From: Phoma sp. XZ068
Lineage: Eukaryota > Ascomycota > Dothideomycetes > Pleosporales > Didymellaceae
DNA: 64,000 nucleotides
Direction of reading: 5' to 3'
NCBI GenBank assembly: GCA_004835665.1
Contig: RBKR01000003.1
Coordinates: forward strand, 1,426,001-1,490,000
In this document: positions 20,082 to 29,156 of the stretch, piece after piece
How the letters are laid out: every line of letters starts with the position of its first letter
How positions within the stretch are numbered: position 1 is the stretch's first letter
Program-made: the position numbers and the translations under genes
Notes under the pieces: model-generated
Seen by the model: the letters and a program-made list of their open reading frames with translations, nothing else
Databases searched by the model: none
Told to the model about the DNA's origin: nothing

Positions 20082-22109
20082 ATGGCACTCCTCACCTTGA
20101 TCTTAGTAGCCTCATGCTTGAGTGCATACGCACTGTACAAGTACTTGGAATCATGTCGTCTTCACAAGGTTCCCACAGGACTGAAGCCCCTTCCTGGTCC
20201 AAAAGGTACGCACTGAACTCTTCTGGACCCTCCTTCAGAGAGACTCTCATATTATGGCTGCCATCGATCAACACCTTCTCACCGACATATATCAGGCTAC
20301 CCTGTTATTGGTTCCGTACCGGATGTACCAGAGAAGAACGGGTTCATCAAGTTTTCGGACTGGGGCAAGGAGTATGGGCCCATCTACCAGGTCAACTTAG
20401 CTGGTTCCAATCACGTTTGGATATCATCTGAGACCATTGCTCATGATCTCCTGTCAAAGAAAGCAGCCATCTACTCTGACCGACCACATATTCCTGCTTT
20501 GATTGACGATAACCGTACAAGTGCACAGTATCTACCACTGCTCAGCAGAAACGGTACGCAACAGTGTTCAAACACAGCTGGCCATCGCTAACAATGAACA
20601 GAGGGGCATACTCGCCAGAGGAAGTTCGCGAATGTCATCATGCGTGAGTCTGAGAAGGCCACCTTCCATCGATACCCAGAGCTAGAGGCGAAGCGCATGC
20701 TCGTTGAGCTGCTCGAAGAGCCCGATCAGTACAACCATGCTCTCGAATCCTTCATCGCCCGTGTTACGTCCCGCCTAGCATGGGGCCACGCTGAAGCCAG
20801 TGACGAACTCAAACAACGTGCACGCGAACTTTTGATCGGCGTATCACCCACCGGCGCTCTGCCCAATAAGCTGCCCTTCTTGATGGCACTGCCTGACTGG
20901 TTGTCTCCGGCCAAGGCATGGGAGAGGCGTCGAGCTAAGACTGAGCGAACTTTCTTCCAGACCATGCAGTCACAGGTCGAGCGGGACATACAAGAAAAGA
21001 CAGCACCGGCGTCATGGATGAAGACCTTCCTTACTCAGGGAGCAAGCAAGTTCGGCTTCAAGTCTGATCTCGAGGGCGCGTACGCCGTTGGTATGCACGG
21101 CATTGCTGGCGCTCTAACCATTGCTGCACCAATGCAGTCCTTCTGCTTAGCCATGGCGCATTACCCCCAATACCTGCCAATGCTTCAGGAAGAAATCGAT
21201 CGTGTTTGTGGGGATAGGCTTCCTGTTGCAGAAGACCGTCCAAACATGCCAATGCTCCGCGCCGTCATCCGCGAGTTGATCCGCTGGCGTCCGCCCGTGC
21301 CGACTGGTATTCCTCATTACCTCACGCAAGATGATGAGTACAACGGCTTTCATATTCCCAAGGGTAGCACTATCCATCCCCTCGAATGGTAAGTTGCTGT
21401 TCTCTGTACCTGTCGATCATACAAGGCTGACATATGCAGGGCAATCTCACGGGACCCTAAGGTTTACCCCGAGCCGGAAACCTTCAATCCTCTACGGTGG
21501 CTGAAGCCCGAATACCCAACATACAAGGAACCCCTGACTCAATTCCCTACGATTATCAATTCATCGCAGTTTGGCTACGGAAGACGATTGTGTCAGGGAC
21601 AGACAGTTGCTGATGAAGACCTCTTCATTGGTATCGGATCCATCGCCTGGCTCTTTAATATCTCGAAACCCTCTCAAAAGAAGCCGCCAGTTCCTAAGAA
21701 GCCTAAGCATCTCATCAGCATGAACAAGAAACGTACCATCTCGAACGAAGAGCTCAACGCCGGCCTTAAATCCTCAGACCTGGTATCTGAAAAGCACTCG
21801 GACCTGGTATTGGAAAAGAAAAGCCTTGAGCTCGCAAGGCCCACCCGTCCATTCCCACCAGGCTACAAACCAATCGAATGGGGTCACCCATCCCAGAAAC
21901 CCGAAGACCCAACGCTTGACTACTCTATCTTGCTCATCGCAAAGCCAATTCCCTTCCAGTTCGATCTGAAGCCACGAAACGATGCGCGCTCGAACAGAGT
22001 CAGGGAGCTGTTTGTCGAGGGACTTGGAAAGGGCCACTACACCAAGCCTCGCGAGTACTGGGGCCCAAATCAGGGGAGAAGTGAGTCTCTAGGCTGGAGC
22101 AAGGTGTGA
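20082..22109 (+). CDS. Cytochrome P450 monooxygenase
   Basis: Microsomal P450 of 612 residues. Exons are 20082-20205, 20296-20553, 20602-21388 and 21440-22109. An N-terminal membrane anchor (ALLTLILVASCLSAYALYKYL) is followed by the proline hinge PLPGPKGYPVIG. The K-helix E-x-x-R is ELIR (~352-355), the PERF-like region is FNPLRW, and the heme-binding loop is FGYGRRLCQG with the cysteine ligand near residue 441. The I-helix reads HGIAGALTIA, where the usual A-G-x-D/E-T would have an acidic residue in place of the leucine. After the heme loop is an unusual ~70-residue Lys/Ser-rich insertion with a near-repeat (SDLVSEKH, SDLVLEKK) before the normal C-terminal strand. This explains the length beyond the usual ~520. 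The family resembles OrdA-like fungal P450s and the substrate is unknown. No biosynthetic partner genes are adjacent. Confidence 0.9.
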
Positions 22110-23100
22110 ATCGCCACACGGCTAATCTGCGGGTTTTGCGATGCCCGTAGGAGATGCCGGTGGGGAGCCGGTGATTGAGAAGTGGGTTTTGTCCGGCAGA
22201 ACCGCTTTGCGAACCTTCAAGCTGCGCCGTGGCTTTCATTGAATTCATATTGCGTTGTTTTGCGTGCATTGCCATGGCGTTTGAGCGGTTCGATAATGCC
22301 TTGATGGCTCGTACATGTCTTTTGGTCGCATTTGGTCTCCGAAAGAGCGCGATCCTTGTAATCTTCTGTTAACGATATCTCTCGTGTAGCTATTGGAAAC
22401 ATCATTTACTATCGTTAAGAATGCTGTTTCTAGGAACCTTGCATCGTGTTGTTTTGGGATACGACAAATGTCTCGCGTTCCTGCGCCATTGCCACTTGTG
22501 CTTGCGACAACGCGCCGTTCCGCAGCTGAACAAACCTTCGTTATCTCAGCTGGCAGGCACGAAAGCCGGTTAAGTCCAAACTATGCATGAAATGCCATCA
22601 TATAGCTTCGTGGCTCCCTGGAGAAATTGATAAACGATGATCCCGGTGCCGGGACGCAACTTAACCTGGTCCCCAAACAAACAACCTGGATAATCAGATG
22701 ACGGGAGCCTCGCATTCTACTCGTTCCTGATCTTGAGGCAGTCGCAGGCGGGAGTATCTTAGGTCTTGAGTCCTGTTTTCCAGCCAATCTCCAGCAAGGC
22801 ACGCAATGACCACAATAGTCCTTCAACTCCAAGGGTCATCGAGTTGTAAGAACGGATCATGACGACGATCCTGCTGCTCTGTCATCCAACCGCCGATGTC
22901 GATATTCTTCTCAACTGGCATTGCAGAGTTTCACCACTATTCACATCGTCCATGATTACGGCAGTGGGATCCTCGTACAGAATGCGGAGAGGAGCAAAAG
23001 GAAAGTGGGTTGGTGTTGCCGATCACGTGGCCCACATCAACACCAAACGTCAATTTCCAACAGCCACCTCAAATACATCGCAACGTCCAAAAAGAATACT
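22110..23100. other. Intergenic, no gene seen
   Basis: Lies between the P450 stop and the tRNA-Gly. Only short unsupported frames are present. Confidence 0.4.
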
Positions 23101-23188
23101 TGCATCGGCCGGGAATCGAACCCGGGGCTAGCCGAAACTGTCCTGTGATGGATGGCAACGGCTAATTTTACCACTAAACCACCGATGC
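23101..23188 (-). tRNA. tRNA-Gly (anticodon GCC) with a short intron
   Basis: On the minus strand the 5' end GCATCGG pairs with the 3' end CCGATGC, followed by discriminator A. The D-arm region is TGGTTTAGTGGTA. The T-arm is CCGGG-TTCGATT-CCCGG, a perfect 5-bp stem. The anticodon stem is AGCCG/CGGCT with loop TTGCCA, anticodon GCC. About 17-18 extra bases sit between position 37 and the 3' anticodon stem, the canonical place for a nuclear tRNA intron. All stems are intact, so it is probably functional. Confidence 0.9.
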
Positions 23189-23589
23189 GATGGAAACACT
23201 TTGTGAGTCTCGTCCAGACCTTGATGATTCAAGTTCGGAAAATAGAAAATATGATTGCAATTTTTGTTTTCGTATCGTTCACTCACTCTTTTGCCTATCG
23301 TAGGGGAATGAGTTGGGCGACTGAATTAAAGTTCTTTGGTGGTAACTTCGTATTTAGACAGTACCAGCACTATTAGATAATATCCCATTACCGAAGTGTC
23401 TCCTTCGGGCTTGGCACAGTTGAAGCTAACCGCCAAAACTGATTTTCGGAAATCCATAAGTGAGATCCCGATGACAACATTCGAGCAGCTGATGGCGGTG
23501 AACGAACCCCGTAATGCATGCTGCGAGAGCAGTTGTTCGTTAGCTGCATGTAAGAGTAGTGATATCTGTATGACTAACCTTACATAGTA

Positions 23590-23937
23590 AAACAATTACA
23601 TTAAAAGAGAAGACAAACCTAAGAGAGCGCTTTAGGTGCCCTGTAAGAAAATTCTTAGCTCTTGCGTTAGCTAACAATATCTTTATAGATAACGTCTCTC
23701 TAAAGAGTCTTAATAACTACTAGGTTCTACTTATAGCTAGCTTAAGGCCCTGTCACGTAATAATCGCTACCCATTTACCAGCCTAGTAAAAGTTTATATT
23801 TTAATCTTTATATATAAGATTAGTCTACTTTTAAAGTATAGGACGCTTTTTGTACTTAAAGTATTTACGCCCTTCTTTCTTCTTTAGGTAGGCTAACTAG
23901 AGGTTCACTTCTACATGTCGCCTTTGTCTTTGATTTT
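23590..23937. repeat. AT-rich island, probable decayed transposon remnant
   Basis: About 350 bp of TA-rich sequence with many TTA/TAA/CTA trinucleotides and no coding frame, sharply different from its ~50% GC surroundings. This is the look of repeat-induced point mutation (RIP) on an old transposable element. It begins roughly 400 bp from the tRNA-Gly and abuts the 3' end of the 2EXR gene. No terminal repeats are recognised. Confidence 0.5.
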
Positions 23938-25269
23938 CTAATTTACTGTGCTGTGACTAATCGGCTCCCAGCTTAGGATTATTGAGAAACTTTTGTAAGT
24001 TGCTAGATTCCTGTAGCCACTACGGCAGATATCGTAAGCAAGCCGTACTGGTTCAACAAGTTCCTGAGGCCACATGCTTGCGCTGCCCGGAAATGGCCCG
24101 CGCCAGCCCAGCCCAGCCTTGTTCAACTGCTTCTCTTCTTTCTCATTGAATTGACTAAACACGACAAAAACAATATAGTACCGGCGTCCGTTGGCTTCAA
24201 ACTCTTGATCAAGACGATGATCTGATAGCAACGCTTTATAATCACCATGGTCTAGGTGCCAGTGTGTGTTGAGATGCTCTACAACAGCTTTTTTGTTAGC
24301 AGCAATACGATCTGCGAAGATCTTTCGAACAACAGCTGGGTAGTCCTGTTTCCAGTTTGGGCGGGGCACTCCGTCGACTAGCCAGTACAGTGTTGCAGGG
24401 GAGTGCTGCCTCACCATCTGCTGAACAATGGCTTGGACGTTTCCAGGTCGTAGCTCACCCCGTCCACCTACGGTACCCCACGATGGATGCCACTCTAAGG
24501 CTATGCGATCGAAACAACCAAATGTAGTCCCGTGCATAGATTGCTCAATCCAGTATTGCCAGGGCCCATGCTTAAGCAGTGACGTCGCCTGGCCTTGACT
24601 ATTATGTAGTCGTAAGACAACAAGATCAAGTGTATGAATACGAGGACGAAGCAACTGCCAACTACTATGACGCGCTGAAACCGCCGGATTCGACGGGCTC
24701 GACGGGCTCGACGAGTTCATATTAGCATTGTACTGCGACTCCCACTCCTCCATGGACCGCGGCCGGTATAGCGAGCCTTTGCTGCGTCGAATAGGCCAAC
24801 TACATTTACGATTGGTTTGAATGTATCGTAATGCAGTAAAACGTGATAGCCGGCAGAGTGAGAGAAGTGTTGCAATCTGTGAATAGGTCGAGAGTCGCCT
24901 GCAGCGGTTTGTGTATGCTATCTCATCGGCTAGTTCGCTTTCCAGGTTTCCACTTCTGGTAGACTCTGATTGTCCGATGGCAGCTGGCACAGTGGTAAGG
25001 AGAAAGCGGAAAAAAGCGCTCGACTCATGCTCTGCTTCGTATCGTTTTTGGAACTCGGGATTGAACCGCCGGTTGTAAGAGACATCTGAGTCCGTCTCGG
25101 GCATGCGATCAAACTTGCATACTTGAGTCATACGAATGCTGTCACGGATAAACTCTGGATCTTGTGGTATGCCCTCAACTTCGATCCAGTGCACCCCACG
25201 AGAAGTGGGAAGCACTAGCTCCCAAATCGCTTCTTGGAGCTCGACTGCAAGGTCGTTGAAGATGGCCAT
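23938..25269 (-). CDS. 2EXR domain protein
   Basis: 443 residues from the first true ATG at 25269 (MAIFNDLAVELQEAIWELVL). The N-terminus has the 2EXR signature: a hydrophobic-proline-like leader, EL-x-x-x-IW, then SRGVHWIEVEG. 2EXR proteins are an F-box-like, expanded and mostly uncharacterised family of filamentous fungi. The rest has no other recognised domain. A short Ser-Ser-Pro repeat encoded by a 9-bp tandem unit (near 24693-24720) lies around residue 190. Single exon, no break. The stop codon lies at the edge of the AT-rich island, so the extreme C-terminus may have been reshaped by it. Confidence 0.75.
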   Translation of the reverse strand: MAIFNDLAVELQEAIWELVLPTSRGVHWIEVEGIPQDPEFIRDSIRMTQVCKFDRMPETDSDVSYNRRFNPEFQKRYEAEHESSAFFRFLLTTVPAAIGQSESTRSGNLESELADEIAYTNRCRRLSTYSQIATLLSLCRLSRFTALRYIQTNRKCSWPIRRSKGSLYRPRSMEEWESQYNANMNSSSPSSPSNPAVSARHSSWQLLRPRIHTLDLVVLRLHNSQGQATSLLKHGPWQYWIEQSMHGTTFGCFDRIALEWHPSWGTVGGRGELRPGNVQAIVQQMVRQHSPATLYWLVDGVPRPNWKQDYPAVVRKIFADRIAANKKAVVEHLNTHWHLDHGDYKALLSDHRLDQEFEANGRRYYIVFVVFSQFNEKEEKQLNKAGLGWRGPFPGSASMWPQELVEPVRLAYDICRSGYRNLATYKSFSIILSWEPISHSTVN

Positions 25270-26192
25270 GGTCAAAACGAAATGCGCAGTAGTTGTTCAG
25301 AAATATTGTCGCGTTGTACGGGTGTTGTGACAGTGATGAGCCTGTGATGACAATCGCATAGTCCTTTTAAGATAACGGAGACTGAGTTTGGGATAGGTAT
25401 TACCTAAGCTTACTTAGTATCAACATCTTAGGCACTAGCGCACCAGCGTCGTATAGGCTCCTTTAGCGAAGTAGGTCTGACCATTAAGGATCAGCATCCC
25501 CACTAGCGACATGGACTCTTTTGTTCCGTAGCGTGTCCTTGTTCTGTAGTCGTTATTTGAGAGATCCGTAAACTGGAAATTGTTCGGCACAGTGCACATC
25601 ATGTTAGTACTATGTCGGTAGATCCTGCTAGCTAGAGCCCCTACAACGACCGGTCAGATATCCATGTCCACGCCGGAATTTGGAGTGTCGCGTTCCGACG
25701 CTCGGACTCCGGACTTGACTGAAACATCTCAATAATTACGCCCTGCTGGAATTCGATGACTTGTGGGCGGACTCCAAAGCCCTCCGGGTTTCTAAAATCC
25801 AATTTGGAGACTTGATTATGGAGTCCGTAACTGGGACCTCGTCTTTACGGAGGTACATTCTACGTATAAAAGCAACATTCTCAGCTACTATGCTACTCAA
25901 CCATAGCCACTCTTTTCTACCGTTTGCCTGGAGCAGCGACCCTCTCAGTCCCTACTATCATACAACGATACCCTCACTGTCTTTTACGCATTAGATCTCC
26001 TGGTTGAGATTGTCACAGCATCCCCAAACCATTCTGACGAGTACTCTCTTGCACATAGTCTTCATCAAGCGACCGCTCGCAAGCTCTCATTTTCGTCGAT
26101 TTTGAAGCCTTTCGATCATAACTATTCTTATTGTATTCTCTTCCTCCGCCTTTTCGCACGCAAGAAACCAAACCCGCATCCAATAAGTCAAG
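25270..26192. other. Intergenic, upstream of secreted-protein gene
   Basis: Divergent upstream region for the 2EXR gene and the secreted-protein gene at 26193. Several short inverted copies of a TTTGGAGAC/ACTCCAAA-like motif are scattered at 25678-25830. A consensus TATA box is listed separately. No gene seen. Confidence 0.4.
25865..25872 (+). promoter_or_regulatory. TATA box candidate (TATAAAAG)
   Basis: A perfect TATAAAAG lies 328 bp before the ATG of the secreted-protein gene at 26193 and is followed by CT-rich sequence, as is common at fungal transcription starts. This implies a 5' leader of roughly 250-300 bp. Functional use is inferred. Confidence 0.4.
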
Positions 26193-26972
26193 ATGAAGTT
26201 CTTCGGCACAATCGTGGCGGCTACAGCTCTGTTTGCTTGCGGCATATCTGCCGTGCCTTTGGGTGACCTTGGTGGAATCCACCCCAGGGCCCCAGCCGAT
26301 TACGACATCAACAAAGTTCTCAAAACCTGGATGGGTGATGCCAAGACTCAAAGGAGGCTGGCAAACCACTGTAACACCAAAGGAGGATGGGAGGGTTGGG
26401 CGCAGGGTGAAATCGAATCTGAGTTCAGAGATGCATTCGCGATCCCGCAGACTATTCGCGAAGAGACCAGTGTTTACAAAGGCAGGGAGCTCGCAGACCT
26501 TGTTCTACCGAAGACAGCGAGAAACAAGGGCATGGTTATCGAGCTCAAGTGCGAGAATGCTTATGGCCAGAAGGGAGTCAAGATTAAAGCCCCTGTACGT
26601 GCCGACATTGCCAAGCAGTTCGCTGTCAAACCCGAGTTCAACGACTACACTTTCGTAGCCCTTGCTATGGCCTATACAAAAGAGGCCGACGGATCTCTCA
26701 GGAAAATCGGCATGAAGCCTATCCCGGGGGCTGACGCGAATGTAGCAGGCCCACACACAGTGAGAATATACCGGGAAGATTACAAGCTCAAGAGCTTGAT
26801 CGATGAGATAGAGGACTTGGACGAGGCCATGTATAATTTGTTCCTCTCAAAGTCAAGGCCAGGCTCACCTTCAGGCACTCCGCCCTCTTCATCTAACCCA
26901 GCACCTGGCAAGACGACACCTGGCAAGACGACACCTGGCAAGACGGCACCTGGCAAGACGGCACCTAAATAG
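26193..26972 (+). CDS. Secreted protein with PD-(D/E)XK-like nuclease signature
   Basis: 259 residues, single exon. Residues 1-20 (MKFFGTIVAATALFACGISA) are a clear signal peptide. The mature domain (~30-215) has an arrangement seen in PD-(D/E)XK nucleases: a helix with acidic residues (QGEIESEFRDAF, ~71-82), an aspartate at D102 in ELADLV, then GMVIELKCEN with E117 and K119 of an E-x-K motif on a hydrophobic strand. The fold assignment is an inference from this pattern. No homologue was searched. The C-terminus is a short Pro/Gly/Lys/Thr tail made of four PGKT repeats. A small, secreted, accessory-region gene with a TATA box suits a candidate effector or an extracellular DNA-acting enzyme. 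It could be an unrelated secreted fold with a chance ELK. Confidence 0.75.
   Translation: MKFFGTIVAATALFACGISAVPLGDLGGIHPRAPADYDINKVLKTWMGDAKTQRRLANHCNTKGGWEGWAQGEIESEFRDAFAIPQTIREETSVYKGRELADLVLPKTARNKGMVIELKCENAYGQKGVKIKAPVRADIAKQFAVKPEFNDYTFVALAMAYTKEADGSLRKIGMKPIPGADANVAGPHTVRIYREDYKLKSLIDEIEDLDEAMYNLFLSKSRPGSPSGTPPSSSNPAPGKTTPGKTTPGKTAPGKTAPK
26901..26960 (+). repeat. Four 15-bp tandem repeats encoding (A/T)PGKT
   Basis: Units of the form RCACCTGGCAAGACG at 26901, 26916, 26931 and 26946 encode the C-terminal tail of the secreted protein. Degenerate copies (TTTGGCAAGGCAGTAT) continue after the stop codon to about 26996. Confidence 0.85.
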
Positions 26973-27978
26973 ATAATATTTGGCAAGGCAGTATCTGACC
27001 CTAAAAGCCTTTCGTGACAGTCTCCAGTAACGGAAGGCCCGCATCAACCAAGTGTTTGGACTAGGGATAATGTAGACATAGCGGCGATAACGCAATTGAT
27101 ATAAAATTGTTCAAAAATCACCAATGGTACTGACCAAGGACAGTGTTCTCAATGGAAATACGTTAAGCGTTAAGCATAGGTAGTGGTGTGCGGTGAAAGG
27201 GACTTTATAAGTAAGAGTCGTCCTCAAAGTAAATGTAGAATCGATAGCTGATGCGACACGCCCAAAGCTGGGGCACCTGTCCTAGCAAACGCTGACTCTC
27301 GGTTTAATTTGCTTCTATGCAAATCCCTCAAGCTGGACAGCAGCAATGAGACAAGCATCGGGTTCCGTGCTCCAGGCACGGGGGAGCGTGCGATGCTGCG
27401 GGGATAATAAGTTTGGCCATATTGAGAAGTAGTTTATCGAGAATCAAAAACAAATCCCAATCAAGAGAGCTTATTTAGTGCCGTACTATTCTGTGCTTCA
27501 TGCTTGAGTGACTGTTTGTACGTCCTTGTAACACCTTATGTATCTTGCTGCGCCGCTGCCCCGCCATCTCGAAGGCGCTGAGTAAGCGTGAGGAACCCGA
27601 TAGCAGGGAGTGAGTTCTGGATTTCAGGATCCAAGTTTCAAGGCACCCAGGGTATAAACTCCTATCCAGTGATTCTGAACACACATGTTCACAAGGGCGC
27701 TTAACCCTATGTCTGTGCCTTAGTTTATCACTCTTCGCCAACCGTTCAATCTTGCTAAGTGGAGACGGAAGATTAAGGCGCCGGCTTATTGCCTCCTGCA
27801 TGAGAGCAGAGTATTATCGGGATTTCACTTGTCGTTTCCCGAAAGTCAATTTTTGCCAAGTCACCGTTTAACAGCACCATGAAAGCCGACTGTGAATCAA
27901 AAATTCGAAAATGACACTACACACATTTTACACAACAGAGCAGTAGAAACGATCTATTTAGCTGAAGCGGCCGGTAGT

Positions 27979-27997
27979 TCCACTAGACCACCGATGC
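27979..27997 (-). repeat. tRNA-Gly 5'-end relic
   Basis: The minus strand reads GCATCGGTGGTCTAGTGGA, matching the first 19 bases of the tRNA-Gly at 23101-23188 with a single mismatch. No anticodon or T-arm follows, so this is a fragment, not a gene. Confidence 0.5.
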
Positions 27998-28287
27998 TGG
28001 TTGAATCGTGTTGTTCGATGAAAGGTGCGGTCGCTACAATACATATACTCCAGAAATCACCAATTAGGGTTTTATGAACTAGCAAAGGCCTAAAAGCGCT
28101 CTAGCTAATTACTTTTAGTCTGTTTGGTAAAAATGGTATGTAAGGTCGAAGGTCCCAAGAGACCTCCACCCAATTCTCCACATTCCTGAGCACCCGTTTC
28201 CCTATAGAAAATCGTCAATTATGGTCGCACCCTCTAATATCACCGAGCTAGTTGAAATGTTCTTCGATCGACTCTCTGCATTCTCCC

Positions 28288-28622
28288 TCAACTCACAGTT
28301 GAACCAGAAGCGCGTGCAAACCTGACTTGATATTTGCCAAAGAACCTGTTGAAAAAGATTCGTGTGCCTACAGGTATTTCTTGATCAACGGGGAGGGCAG
28401 GATTGCTGGTGCGAAGCTCACCAGCAGCACCACGGGTCTCAGCGTGTATCAAGGGCTCCGTAGCCTCCAGGATCTCACCTTTGTGAGCGATTAGATGGGT
28501 TGAGAGCTGCTCAACTACATCGGCAACAGTGACAATGCCGCTGTCTGCTCTGCGAACACTCAATGGCCTGGGGCTCACGTCCTCGAACGCTTCGTAGTCG
28601 TCCAGGTTCTCCAATGGTGAAA
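28288..28622 (-). pseudogene. Orphan coding fragment, no start codon
   Basis: A minus-strand frame of ~108 codons with balanced, protein-like composition (VTVADVVEQLSTHLIAHKGE, EIPVGTRIFFNRFFGKY). It has no ATG at its 5' end. Instead a CTAG just upstream (near 28620) could be an intron acceptor, so it may be the last exon of a gene whose first exon is lost or unrecognised. The family is unknown. It could be a relic or chance. Confidence 0.3.
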
Positions 28623-29156
28623 ACTAGCGTCACGACGGTTTAGCGCCGGCACTATTTCTGTCCTCCTTCACAACGTCACACCCTACTAACAGCTTTTGTC
28701 GTTTGTAAAAGCAGAGTTCTACGCCTTTTGAGACCTCTTAAATCTTGTTGTCAGTAAGGGAACTTAGCAGTAAGGAAACTAAACTAGCACGATTAGGAAA
28801 TGTACCTTCAAGCGTGCTTAAAAAAGTAGGAATTGAAGAGCAAGGATGCAGATATCTAACACAATGCTGGATGAGCAGATCACCTGGGCTCACGAAAATG
28901 AATTTCTAATTGCTGAAATTGTTGATGCAATGACTATTCTACATTGGCCGCCCGTTAAGTGCGACCAGGAAGATGTGAAGGTAAGTGGACAGAGAAGAAC
29001 CTTAGTGCTCACCGCTTGTAGTCTTACGAATGATATCAAGACGGAGGTGTCTTCAGACTTCATAGACTCCATTTCCTTAAGGCTCACTTAGGCAGTAAGC
29101 TTTCTCCCTGGATAACCATGCGACATACCTACCGACGCTGCATGCCTGCCAGGACA

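Larger units (their letters stand above)
26973..29156. other. 2.2-kb gene-poor stretch
   Basis: Contains a tRNA-Gly relic (27979-27997) and an orphan coding fragment (28288-28622), both listed separately, plus AT-rich patches near 28640-28830. Nothing else is recognised. Confidence 0.4.

Noticed and set aside
20082..22109. Secondary-metabolite gene cluster around the P450
   Set aside because: No polyketide or peptide synthase, transporter or tailoring enzymes are adjacent.
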